Shown: positions 1 through 8,736 of the stretch, one piece after another
Numbering within the stretch: the stretch's first letter is position 1
How the letters are laid out: each line of letters opens with the position of its first letter
Source: Riemerella columbina
GTDB lineage: Bacteria; Bacteroidota; Bacteroidia; Flavobacteriales; Weeksellaceae
Assembly: GCF_030517065.1 (NCBI RefSeq)
Contig: NZ_CP103950.1
Location: forward strand, 558,001 to 622,000
Direction of reading: 5' to 3'
Length of the DNA: 64,000 nt
The notes under the pieces: generated by a model
Seen by the model: only the letters and a program-made list of their open reading frames with translations
Databases searched by the model: none
What the model was told of the DNA's origin: nothing
Translations under genes and position numbers: made by a program

Positions 1-760
1 AAATAAAAAGACAACAACTGTAAAAGTTTATGGAAATTGTGAAATGTGTAAAAGCAGAATAGAAAAAGCAGGAAATAAAAAGAGAGAAATCTTTATAGAT
101 TGGAACAAAGAAACCAAAATAGCTACTATTTCCTATGACAGTTTAAAAACAAATGAGAGCGAAATATTAAAAAGAATTGCTTTATCAGGGTATGATAACG
201 AGCAATTTCTGTCACCCAATCAGGCTTATGACAATTTACCAAACTGTTGCCAATACAATCGTGCAAAAAACTTTAGTTACAATAATTCAAATCACTCAGA
301 GCACCATTCAGAGAAGAAAAATATCAAACAGAATGATTTGAAAGCAGTGTTTGATAATTATTTCAATTTGAAAGACGCCCTTATAGAATCAGATAAAGAA
401 TTAGTGTCCATTAAGGCTAAAGAATTAGGAAAATCATTAGAAAGTATAAAAATGAGTGAATTACAAACAGATATACATAAAGTTTGGATGAAAGTAATGG
501 AAGCCTTAAAGACACAGACAAAAAGTATAGCTAATAGCAAAGATATACAAACACAGAGGATACACTTCATCTCACTTTCAGATGATATATATTCATTGCT
601 AAAGACTGCAAAATATGAAGTACCCGTCTATCATCAGCATTGTCCTATGGCAAATAAAGGCAAAGGAGCAAATTGGTTAAGCACAGAAAAAGTAATTCAA
701 AACCCCTATTATGGGAATACAATGCTTAGATGTGGAGAAACAGTAGAAACAATCAAATAG
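1..760 (+). CDS. HMA / DUF3347 copper-associated protein, 5' partial
   Basis: The frame is open from base 2 and already encodes a metal site (GNCEMC) before its first ATG at 44, so the true start lies outside the window. The visible N-terminus is the end of a heavy-metal-associated (HMA) domain with a CxxC pair. A polar His/Asn-rich linker follows, then about 135 residues of DUF3347, recognised by YHQHCPMAN, NPYYGNTMLRCG and the terminal VETIK. DUF3347 is found in Bacteroidetes at the end of CusB-like metal-efflux adaptors and in small periplasmic proteins of copper loci. Fifty bases separate it from the next gene, another HMA protein, and a multicopper oxidase follows, so a periplasmic copper-binding or chaperone role is inferred. 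An export signal cannot be checked because the N-terminus is missing. Confidence 0.8.
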   Translation, partial: NKKTTTVKVYGNCEMCKSRIEKAGNKKREIFIDWNKETKIATISYDSLKTNESEILKRIALSGYDNEQFLSPNQAYDNLPNCCQYNRAKNFSYNNSNHSEHHSEKKNIKQNDLKAVFDNYFNLKDALIESDKELVSIKAKELGKSLESIKMSELQTDIHKVWMKVMEALKTQTKSIANSKDIQTQRIHFISLSDDIYSLLKTAKYEVPVYHQHCPMANKGKGANWLSTEKVIQNPYYGNTMLRCGETVETIK

Positions 761-811
761 ACAATGAGGGCGAAATGAAAGGTCATTTCGCCTACTCTAA
801 AACAAAAAACA

Positions 812-1525
812 ATGAAACATACATATAAAATTACAGGTATGACCTGCGAAAGTTGTGAGGCTAAAGTAAAATCAGCTTTGTTAATGGTAGAAAATGTAAT
901 ATCTGTAGAAGTATCCAAAGAAAAAAATTTAGCAACTATTACAATGGACAAACATATACCATTGGCAAAATTAAAAGAAAGTTTAGCACCGAAATACAAT
1001 ATCATTGCGGAAGAACATAAAGAGAAAGCAGAAGAAGTAAAATCATGGTTACAAACTTACAAACCAATACTACTCATTTTTGCCTATATTTTTGGAGTTA
1101 CTTTACTCATTCAGCTCAAAAACAAAAATATTGACTCGTTAGAATGGATGCGTCATTTTATGGCAGGATTCTTTTTAGTTTTTTCTTTCTTCAAAATGTT
1201 AAACCTAAAAGACTTTGCCAATACTTATCAGATGTATGATATTGTCGCAAAAAAAATTCCCATTTGGGCATATATCTATGCTTTCATAGAATTACTCTTA
1301 GGAGTTGCCTATCTTATTGATTTTAACCCCATAATTACCAATAGCAGTGCGCTTATCATTATGCTTATAAGTATTATAGGAGTAGTACAATCTTTATTAG
1401 ATAAGAAAAAAATTCAATGCGCTTGTTTAGGAGCTGTTTTCAATCTTCCTATGAGTACCATTACAGTAATTGAAGATGGACTTATGATTGTAATGAGTGC
1501 ATACATGTTATTTCAATTAACCTAA
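812..1525 (+). CDS. HMA domain fused to MauE/DoxX-like membrane protein
   Basis: 237 residues. Residues 1-65 form an HMA metal-binding domain with the GMTCESC loop. After a short linker come about four hydrophobic segments (roughly 80-97, 113-130, 147-165, 172-190) and a last one near 215-235, in the style of MauE/DoxX redox-associated membrane proteins. A cysteine pair (CACLG, near 206-210) lies between the last two segments. Inference: it binds Cu(I) at the cytoplasmic membrane and passes it on, or couples metal binding to thiol redox chemistry. It lies 13 bases before the multicopper oxidase gene and is surely in the same operon. MauE homology rests on topology and the Cys motif, so the exact family is less certain than the HMA domain. 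Confidence 0.78.
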   Translation: MKHTYKITGMTCESCEAKVKSALLMVENVISVEVSKEKNLATITMDKHIPLAKLKESLAPKYNIIAEEHKEKAEEVKSWLQTYKPILLIFAYIFGVTLLIQLKNKNIDSLEWMRHFMAGFFLVFSFFKMLNLKDFANTYQMYDIVAKKIPIWAYIYAFIELLLGVAYLIDFNPIITNSSALIIMLISIIGVVQSLLDKKKIQCACLGAVFNLPMSTITVIEDGLMIVMSAYMLFQLT

Positions 1526-1538
1526 AAATAAAAGTAAA

Positions 1539-3749
1539 ATGAATAATAAAGCACATAAAAGAATACTATCAATAGTATTGCTACTATTGATGATAACCAC
1601 TAACATTTACGCGCAAAATGTAGTGCGTTATGAACTAACAGTTACAGACACCATCGTTAATTATTCAGGTGTAGAAAAAAGAGCAATTGCAGTAAACGGA
1701 CAAATTCCAATGCCTACTCTCACCTTTACAGAAGGAGATATTGCAGAAATCGTAGTACACAATCAACTAAAAGAAAGTACTTCCTTACATTGGCACGGCT
1801 TATATGTCCCAAATAAAGAAGATGGCGTACCCTACCTTACACAAATGCCTATTGAACCCAACCATACATTTACCTATCGTTTCCCCATCACCCAAAATGG
1901 CACACATTGGTATCACAGCCATAGTGGAATGCAAGAACAATTAGGCATGTACGGCTCACTAATATTAAAGAAAAGGGAAAGCGACCCAACCTTTAGAAAA
2001 GGAATCGATGACTTACCACAAGTTCCCATAATCTTAAGTGAATGGACAGACATCAAACCCGAAAATGTACATAGAATGCTACACAATGCCAACGATTGGG
2101 GAGGAATTAAAAAAGGCTCTGTACAAAGCTACTCAGAAGCAATAAAAGCAGGACACTTCAAAACAAAATTAGAAAACGAATGGAAACGAATGTTAGCAAT
2201 GGATGTAAGCGATGTATATTATGATGCCTTTCTAATAAATGGACTAAAGCAAAGCAGGCTATCACACCTAAAAAGTGGAGATAAAGTACGACTTCGTATA
2301 GCTAACGCAGGAGCATCATCATACTTTTGGCTTACCTATGCAGGAGGTAAAATAACAGTAGTAGCCAATGACGGGAATGATGTAGAGCCAATAGATGTAG
2401 ACCGACTCATCATTGGAGTATCCGAAACCTATGACATTATAGTTACTATTCCAAAAGAGGGCTTAGCCTACGAACTTCTTGCTACACCCGAAGACCGTAC
2501 AGGTTCTGCATCAATCTATCTCGGAAACGGCAAAATCCAATTAGAAAACAGACTTCCAAAGCTCAATTACTTTGAAGGTATGAAAATGATGAATAATATG
2601 ATGAATTTAGATGGCAGTATGGACGATATGGGAATGAATATGAGTAATCAGAAAATGGATATGAACACCGTGATGTACCCCGAGATAACAACAAAAAAAT
2701 CAAAACACACGAGCCATACACACAAAAACTCAGAAAATATCATCACCTTAAACTACGGAATGCTAAAAGCCACCAACCCAACCACACTTCCTAAAAATGC
2801 CCCCGTAAGAGAATTACGATTTGAATTAACAGGAAATATGAATCGGTATGTATGGAGTATGGATAATAAAGTCCTTTCCGAATCAGACAAAATACTAATT
2901 AAGAAAGGAGAAAATGTAAGAATCATACTATATAATAATTCTATGATGCGACACCCTATGCACCTACACGGTCATGATTTTAGATTACTCAATGGACAAG
3001 GAGACTACGCACCACTCAAAAATGTTTTAGACATACTACCAATGGAAACAGATACTATTGAATTCAATGCAAACTTAGAAGGCGATTGGTTTTTTCACTG
3101 CCATATCCTATACCACATGATGTCAGGAATGAATAGAGTATTTACCTACCAAGACCAAGCACCTAACCCATATCTGCCCGACAAAAAATGGGCTTATAAA
3201 AAACTACAAAAAGAAAGCAATCCATTTCACTTTATGTTTGAAAATGATTTTGCTACCAATGGCAACGATGGAATGATGATGATACAAAATACCCGTTGGA
3301 GTATAGGTACAGAATGGAGATTAGGCTATCACAAAGAACACGGATTTGAAGTAGAAACACACATCGGTCGGTATATAGGCAAAAATCAATTCTTTATGCC
3401 ATTCATTGGCTTTGATTGGAGATACAGAAAACAAGACGGAGAAGTCGAAAAGAATATATTCGGTCAAGCCAATACAAAAGACCAACGAGCCGTAATAAGC
3501 ATTGGAGCTGAATATATCTTGCCTTGGCTGATAACCCTACAAGGAGAGATATTCCAAGATGGGAAAATCCGTTTCCAACTAAAGCGAGAAGATATACCAA
3601 TTACGCCAAGATTAAGATGGGCATTTATGCTAAATACTGACAAAGAATATATGTCAAGTTTCAAATACATCATAACCCGAAACATTGCTCTCTCTACACA
3701 TTACGATAGTGATATGGGAGTCGGTATAGGGGCAACTTTCACTTATTAG
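1539..3749 (+). CDS. multicopper oxidase (CopA-like) with C-terminal CopB-like barrel domain
   Basis: 736 residues with a signal peptide (about 1-26, ending IYAQ). All four copper-ligand motifs of a three-domain multicopper oxidase are present: HWHG near 84, HWYHSHSG near 123, HPMHLHGH near 471 and HCHILYHMMSGM near 520, including the T1 Cys and axial Met. A Met-rich stretch (about 348-382) and a His-rich patch (SHTH) precede the third domain, as in copper-resistance oxidases. From about 570 to the end the protein changes to an aromatic, beta-rich segment (WSIGTEWRLGYH, GIGATFTY at the terminus) resembling the outer-membrane protein CopB. It therefore looks like CopA and CopB in one chain. 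The likely role is periplasmic Cu(I) oxidation and copper tolerance. It is the last gene of the cassette and is followed by a strong terminator. Confidence 0.88.
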   Translation: MNNKAHKRILSIVLLLLMITTNIYAQNVVRYELTVTDTIVNYSGVEKRAIAVNGQIPMPTLTFTEGDIAEIVVHNQLKESTSLHWHGLYVPNKEDGVPYLTQMPIEPNHTFTYRFPITQNGTHWYHSHSGMQEQLGMYGSLILKKRESDPTFRKGIDDLPQVPIILSEWTDIKPENVHRMLHNANDWGGIKKGSVQSYSEAIKAGHFKTKLENEWKRMLAMDVSDVYYDAFLINGLKQSRLSHLKSGDKVRLRIANAGASSYFWLTYAGGKITVVANDGNDVEPIDVDRLIIGVSETYDIIVTIPKEGLAYELLATPEDRTGSASIYLGNGKIQLENRLPKLNYFEGMKMMNNMMNLDGSMDDMGMNMSNQKMDMNTVMYPEITTKKSKHTSHTHKNSENIITLNYGMLKATNPTTLPKNAPVRELRFELTGNMNRYVWSMDNKVLSESDKILIKKGENVRIILYNNSMMRHPMHLHGHDFRLLNGQGDYAPLKNVLDILPMETDTIEFNANLEGDWFFHCHILYHMMSGMNRVFTYQDQAPNPYLPDKKWAYKKLQKESNPFHFMFENDFATNGNDGMMMIQNTRWSIGTEWRLGYHKEHGFEVETHIGRYIGKNQFFMPFIGFDWRYRKQDGEVEKNIFGQANTKDQRAVISIGAEYILPWLITLQGEIFQDGKIRFQLKREDIPITPRLRWAFMLNTDKEYMSSFKYIITRNIALSTHYDSDMGVGIGATFTY

Positions 3750-3763
3750 AAAATATAATAAAC

Positions 3764-3795
3764 AAAAAAGGTCTCTCAAACAGGAGACCTTTTTT
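3764..3795 (+). terminator. Rho-independent terminator of the copper cassette
   Basis: Inverted repeat GGTCTC (3770-3775) / GAGACC (3784-3789), loop of 8, followed by six T. A run of six A precedes the stem, so it can pair with the T tract and also work in reverse. It lies 14 bases after the oxidase stop codon. Confidence 0.85.
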
Positions 3796-3828
3796 CTACA
3801 ATCATCTGTGGACATATATAAACAAATC

Positions 3829-4017
3829 GGAGCAATGCAAGAACGACTCGGAGCAACACAAGAACGACTCGGAGCAATGCAAGAACGACTCGGAGCAACA
3901 TAAGAACGACTCGGAGCAACACAAGAACGACTCGGAGCAACACAAGAACGACTCGGAGCAACACAAGAATGGCTCGGAGCAACACAAGAATGGCTCGGAG
4001 TAATGCAAGAACGACTC
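3829..4017 (+). repeat. 21-bp tandem repeat, nine copies
   Basis: Nine head-to-tail units of exactly 21 bp, consensus GGAGCAACACAAGAACGACTC, begin at 3829, 3850, 3871, 3892, 3913, 3934, 3955, 3976 and 3997. Variants are ATG for ACA at the third codon (units 1, 3 and 9) and TGG for CGA (units 7 and 8). Read on the plus strand each unit is GATQERL, a heptad with one Leu per turn. That frame is open from about 3781 to 4026 except for a TAA at 3901-3903 (CAA to TAA) in unit 4. No ATG with a recognisable promoter starts it. The array fills most of the 356-bp gap between the oxidase gene and the next gene. The rest of that gap is a terminator and AT-rich sequence. It may be a decayed coiled-coil gene or a plain minisatellite. 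Confidence 0.93.
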
Positions 4018-4105
4018 AGAATAATATAGAAATAGGTGTGTTTATAGTAAATATTAAATTTTTTTCATAAATTTACATCAATACTAATTTTAAAAACCAA
4101 ATCCT

Positions 4106-4762
4106 ATGAGAACAAGAAAATTATCAGAACTACAGTACCTCGAAAACTACCGAGTTTTATTTACCAATTTAGAGGAGGTACAAGACTTAAAAACCGAATT
4201 GGCAGACTACGGCTACGACGATGCCAAAATCGCCGAAGGCAAAGCACTATTCGACCACACACAACAACTCTACGACCAAAACAAACAAGAAACCGCTGAA
4301 GAAAAAGAAGCCTACGCCCAATTTTCCGATGCGTTTAGTACCCTAAAGAAAGCCTACAGCAAGCATCGAAAAGTAGCCAAAGTCGCCCTAATGAAAAAGC
4401 CCGAACTTTGGAAAACCCTCGCCCTCGATGGCAGCCTATCCGCCGCTTACCTAAAAGCAATGCAAGAAATCAAAACCTTTTACCAGCAAGCCCAAAGCCA
4501 CAGTGAAGCCAAACCCTTATTAGAAAAGTTTAAAATCAACAAAGAAGCTGTAGATACCCAAGTCGCACAAATTGAAAAAGTAGAAACCCTACGCGCTAAG
4601 TACGAAAAAGAAAAAGGCGAAAACCAAAACGCTACCCAACAGAAAAACAAAGCCTTTGCCGACCTATCCGATTGGGTTCGGGAGTTTTACGCCGTAGCCC
4701 AAATCGCCTTAGACGACCGCCCTCAACTAATGGAAAGCATCGGCAAGTTTGTAAGAAGCTAA
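4106..4762 (+). CDS. hypothetical all-helical protein with internal duplication
   Basis: 218 residues, no signal peptide or membrane segment, highly charged and predicted almost entirely helical. I do not recognise a named family. Two halves resemble each other: residues about 36-109 and 143-216 share the order acidic/Ala lead-in, a Y-x-x-x-K helix, a K/A-rich helix, then a Y-x-x-V-A helix ending in A-L-x-x-x-P-x-L and a Gly (KVALMKKPELW versus QIALDDRPQLM). The fold is therefore probably a duplicated helical bundle. The ATG at 4106 is preceded by an AT-rich region with a near -7 box (TAAATTTA), and a hairpin terminator follows. It stands alone between the repeat array and an MFS gene on the same strand, which gives no functional hint. 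Confidence 0.75.
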   Translation: MRTRKLSELQYLENYRVLFTNLEEVQDLKTELADYGYDDAKIAEGKALFDHTQQLYDQNKQETAEEKEAYAQFSDAFSTLKKAYSKHRKVAKVALMKKPELWKTLALDGSLSAAYLKAMQEIKTFYQQAQSHSEAKPLLEKFKINKEAVDTQVAQIEKVETLRAKYEKEKGENQNATQQKNKAFADLSDWVREFYAVAQIALDDRPQLMESIGKFVRS

Positions 4763-4770
4763 CCCCCAAG

Positions 4771-4806
4771 AAAATCCTGAAACATCATCGTTTTAGGATT
4801 TTTTTT
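4771..4806 (+). terminator. Rho-independent terminator
   Basis: AAAATCCT (4771-4778) pairs with AGGATTTT (4795-4802) across a 16-base loop. The T tract runs to 4806. It lies 8 bases after the stop codon of the helical protein gene. Confidence 0.65.
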
Positions 4807-4886
4807 AGAGAGGTAGGAAGCGCTTTAACCCCACTTTATGGCAGAGAGGATAAATTCCCCCCAAAAATATCCAAACCATATCTTAA

Positions 4887-4902
4887 TATTTTTGTAGTTT
4901 TG
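4887..4902 (+). promoter_or_regulatory. two adjacent -7 boxes ahead of the MFS gene
   Basis: TATTTTTG (4887-4894) and TAGTTTTG (4895-4902) both match the Bacteroidetes -7 consensus TAnnTTTG and abut each other. The second ends 7 bases before the ATG at 4910, so a transcript from it would have almost no leader. No clear -33 TTG is visible. Confidence 0.6.
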
Positions 4903-4909
4903 CCCCGTT

Positions 4910-6127
4910 ATGCATCGGTCAAAGAAATCTGCAGCCATAGGCTTTATTTTTATCACTTTACTTATTGATATTACGGGGTGGGGGATTATCATTCCCGTTG
5001 TCCCGAAGTTGATAGAGGAACTGATCCACGGAGATATTAGCCAAGCCTCTCAGTATGGCGGTTGGTTGAGTTTTGTTTATGCCGTAATGCAGTTTATTTT
5101 CGCCTCCGTTTTAGGGAATTTGAGTGACCGCTATGGGCGGCGACCCGTTATTTTGTTTTCGCTCTTGGGCTTTTCAGCAAATTTCTTCCTTCAAGCGTGG
5201 GCACCTACCATTATGTGGCTGTTTGTGGGGCGTATTTTGTCAGGGATTACAGGCGCCAGCGTTACCACAGCGAGTGCCTACATCGCGGACATCAGCACCG
5301 AAGAAGACCGCTCCAAAAACTTTGGGATGATTGGTGCCGCCTTCGGTTTGGGCTTTATTATAGGGCCTGTGCTGGGCGGTGTGCTGGGGCAGTATGGCGC
5401 AAGGGTGCCTTTTTTTGCCGCGGGGATCTTGTGTTTAATCAATTTTGTGTATGGTTATTTTGTGTTGCCAGAAAGCCTTTCGGTGGAAAATCGGCGGGCG
5501 TTCAATTGGAAGCGTGCCAACCCCATCGGTTCTTTATTGCAACTGAAAAAATATCCAGAGCTTTTGGGGCTCTTTTCGGCTTGGTTTTTAATCTACATTG
5601 CAGGGCACGCCGTGCAGACCAATTGGGCTTATTTTGGAATGTACCGTTTCCATTGGAACGAAACCACGGTGGGCATTTCCTTAGGCGTTATGGGCGCCCT
5701 CACAGCATTAGTCCAAGGCGTCCTTTTGAGAAAAATCAACCCAAAATTGGGCAACCAGCGGAGCATTCTCTATGGCATTATGATGTATGGTTTAGGGATG
5801 TTGCTGTTCGCATTTGCGGGGCAAAGCTGGATGATGTTTGCCATACTCTTTATTTATTGTTTAGGGGGTATTGCAGGACCTTCGTTGCAGTCGGTTATTT
5901 CGGCACAGGTGCCAGCCAATGAACAGGGCGACCTCCAAGGGGCGCTAACCAGTATGATTAGCTTGACCAGCATTATTGGGCCACCGCTGATGACCAATGT
6001 CTTTTATTATTTTACCCACAGCGAAGCGCCTTTTCAGTTCCCTGGAGCGCCGTTTTTCCTCGGATTTTTACTGATAACGGTGAGTATCGTGGTGGTATAT
6101 TATGTATTTCAGAAAAATAAACGGTAA
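4910..6127 (+). CDS. TetA-like MFS transporter
   Basis: 405 residues, about 12 membrane segments, cytoplasmic membrane. The signature loop between segments 2 and 3 reads GNLSDRYGRRPV (MFS motif A), and segment 5 carries GxxxGPxLGG (motif C, typical of proton-drug antiporters). The N-terminus, with an intramembrane Asp followed by TGWGIIIPVVP, resembles the TCR/TetA group (TetA(B/C)-like). It probably exports a small molecule using the proton gradient. The substrate cannot be read from sequence, and TetA-like proteins in flavobacteria are often chromosomal and not proven tetracycline pumps. It is followed 42 bases later by tatA on the same strand. Confidence 0.85.
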   Translation: MHRSKKSAAIGFIFITLLIDITGWGIIIPVVPKLIEELIHGDISQASQYGGWLSFVYAVMQFIFASVLGNLSDRYGRRPVILFSLLGFSANFFLQAWAPTIMWLFVGRILSGITGASVTTASAYIADISTEEDRSKNFGMIGAAFGLGFIIGPVLGGVLGQYGARVPFFAAGILCLINFVYGYFVLPESLSVENRRAFNWKRANPIGSLLQLKKYPELLGLFSAWFLIYIAGHAVQTNWAYFGMYRFHWNETTVGISLGVMGALTALVQGVLLRKINPKLGNQRSILYGIMMYGLGMLLFAFAGQSWMMFAILFIYCLGGIAGPSLQSVISAQVPANEQGDLQGALTSMISLTSIIGPPLMTNVFYYFTHSEAPFQFPGAPFFLGFLLITVSIVVVYYVFQKNKR

Positions 6128-6169
6128 TTTTGTGCCGTATTTAGTATTAAAGTTTTATAATTTCGTGTT

Positions 6170-6529
6170 ATGGGAGATTTTAGTTTTAGCGAAATGTTAA
6201 TGATTGCACTGGTGATTGTGGTGCTGTTTGGACCTAAAAAAATACCACAAATCGCGAGGGAATTGGGGCAAGGCGTACGGAAGATGAAATCCGCAATGGA
6301 AGACATTAAAACCGAAATTATGAAAGAAACCGATAACCCTGTCTCCGAAATTAAAAAGGAAATAGAGCAAGTCAAGCAATCTGTACAGGAGGTCAATCCT
6401 ATGAACGATATTAAAAATGAACTCACCAAAGCGACCAAAGACATCAATGTGGAGGGTACAGGAAACACCGATGCGCCTAAAATATCGCCGTTAGAAGATG
6501 AGACTTATGAAGGTCCAGTAAGCCGTTAG
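6170..6529 (+). CDS. tatA: Sec-independent protein translocase subunit TatA/B
   Basis: 119 residues. One N-terminal membrane helix (about 7-21) is followed by the FGPKKIPQIARELGQGVRKMK hinge and amphipathic helix typical of TatA/TatB, then a charged, probably helical tail of about 70 residues. TatA/B subunits form the pore or receptor of the twin-arginine pathway, which moves folded proteins across the cytoplasmic membrane. The FGPKK motif fits the TatA/E group. The long tail recalls TatB, so the subunit type is not certain. tatC is not in this window. One base separates its stop from the start of the PAP2 gene. Confidence 0.88.
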   Translation: MGDFSFSEMLMIALVIVVLFGPKKIPQIARELGQGVRKMKSAMEDIKTEIMKETDNPVSEIKKEIEQVKQSVQEVNPMNDIKNELTKATKDINVEGTGNTDAPKISPLEDETYEGPVSR

Positions 6530-6530
6530 T

Positions 6531-7094
6531 ATGCAAGAGATTATCCATTTAGACCAATCCATTTTTTTGTTTCTTAATGGCTTAGGGAACCCTTATTTTG
6601 ATGCGTTTTGGACTATAGTTTCTGGGAAGCTCACTTGGCTACCGCTGTATTTTATTTTTTTATACTTGATTTTAAAACATTTTAACCGCCGTTCGGTGCT
6701 TTATATCTTGTTGTTTATCGCGTTGGGACTGGTGGTTTCTGACCAGTTGGCGAATATTTTCAAAATAGGAGTTCATAGGTTGCGGCCGTGCCAAGACCTT
6801 AGTTTAGAAGGTTTGGTGCGAGAGGTGCAGTGTGGCGGCGCTTACGGCTTTTACTCTGCCCATGCCTCTAATACTTTTTTTATCGCCAGTTTTATGTCGG
6901 CATTGTTTTCAAAAAAATGGCGTTATTTTTCGTTGTTAGTGTTGCTGTGGGCAGGTTTTGTGTCTTATAGCCGAATTTATTTGGGCGTTCACTTTCCGTT
7001 GGATATCCTTTTTGGTGCCGCTGTGGGCTACTTGCTGGGCGGGTTTTTTGCGACTTTAGCCAAGAAAGTGGTGCATCAAAAGCCTATTCTATAA
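6531..7094 (+). CDS. PAP2-family membrane phosphatase
   Basis: 187 residues with five or six hydrophobic segments. The three PAP2 phosphatase motifs are present: K78-x6-RP (KIGVHRLRP), YSAHASN (108-114, in place of PSGH) and SRIYLGVHFPLD (147-158). Conserved catalytic His111 and His154 are therefore in place. Such enzymes remove phosphate from lipid phosphates, for example undecaprenyl pyrophosphate or phosphatidylglycerol phosphate, facing the periplasm. The substrate is not determinable here. It follows tatA with one spacer base, so the two are co-transcribed, and its last 6 bases overlap the convergent CopD-like gene. Confidence 0.88.
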   Translation: MQEIIHLDQSIFLFLNGLGNPYFDAFWTIVSGKLTWLPLYFIFLYLILKHFNRRSVLYILLFIALGLVVSDQLANIFKIGVHRLRPCQDLSLEGLVREVQCGGAYGFYSAHASNTFFIASFMSALFSKKWRYFSLLVLLWAGFVSYSRIYLGVHFPLDILFGAAVGYLLGGFFATLAKKVVHQKPIL

Positions 7095-7532
7095 ACCGCC
7101 ATAGCGCACAAAACTCCCTAAAATCAGCATACAAACACCAATAATAGTCACGGAGATGATGTGAAATGCCATCAGCGGTAAAGTCTTAGCACTGAGCTTC
7201 GGTAATACCCATAAATTAGCACTTAGAGCAAATAATACCGTACTGAAGAGCAAGAGCAATTTAATGGAAATCACGGTTTCTATCGGGTTAGAAAAATGGA
7301 ACCAAGTGCTGATGCCTTGCCCAAATTGATATGCCATCCATACGCCTGTGATGACCATCACGACAAGCGCGGGCATTCCTATTTTCTCATATTTCCTCTC
7401 AAAGTTGAGCAATAACTCTGGCGATTTTTTTCGCAATACTTCGGGGAGGATGCCTAAGGTTAAGACCAAATGTCCGCCCACCCAAATGGCGGCGCCTATC
7501 AGATGAAAAATAAGCAATAAATGATGAGACAT
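7089..7532 (-). CDS. CopD-like four-helix membrane protein
   Basis: 147 residues, four hydrophobic segments (about 5-25, 51-68, 83-105, 118-138). The first segment, with FHLIGAAIWVGGHL, carries the His-x(n)-W-x-G-H pattern of the CopD / heme-binding four-helix group, and a further His lies in segment 4. Proteins of this group are annotated as copper resistance protein D or as small b-type-cytochrome-like membrane proteins. Function here is unproven. The gene converges on the PAP2 gene with a 6-bp overlap and lies just downstream of the gapA terminator, so it has its own promoter, possibly the weak box CGAAGATA (7547-7554, reverse of TATCTTCG). Confidence 0.72.
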   Translation of the reverse strand: MSHHLLLIFHLIGAAIWVGGHLVLTLGILPEVLRKKSPELLLNFERKYEKIGMPALVVMVITGVWMAYQFGQGISTWFHFSNPIETVISIKLLLLFSTVLFALSANLWVLPKLSAKTLPLMAFHIISVTIIGVCMLILGSFVRYGGL

Positions 7533-7577
7533 AGCGTAATTTTATGCGAAGATAAAAAGAAATTCTGTTTTAAGAAA

Positions 7578-7606
7578 AAAACCACTCCTAATCAAGAAGT
7601 GGTTTT
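7578..7606 (-). terminator. Rho-independent terminator of gapA
   Basis: AAAACCACT (7578-7586) pairs with AGTGGTTTT (7598-7606), loop of 11. On the minus strand the stem is followed by seven U. It lies 24 bases after the gapA stop codon. Confidence 0.88.
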
Positions 7607-7629
7607 GATTGTTATTGAAAAAGGAATGC

Positions 7630-8736
<1,107 letters not shown>

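Noticed and set aside
3776-4008. Open frames of about 70 codons on the minus strand over the repeat array (LLRVVLV- and CCSESFL-type products).
   Set aside because: They exist only because a 21-bp repeat without stops stays open in several frames. They have no promoter and are pure repeat translations.
5197-5922. A 241-codon frame overlapping the MFS transporter.
   Set aside because: It lies in another frame of a clearly coding gene, and its product has no membrane pattern or family likeness.
4910-6127. Calling the MFS gene a tetracycline-resistance determinant.
   Set aside because: Only general TetA-like motifs are seen. Chromosomal flavobacterial homologues need not transport tetracycline.
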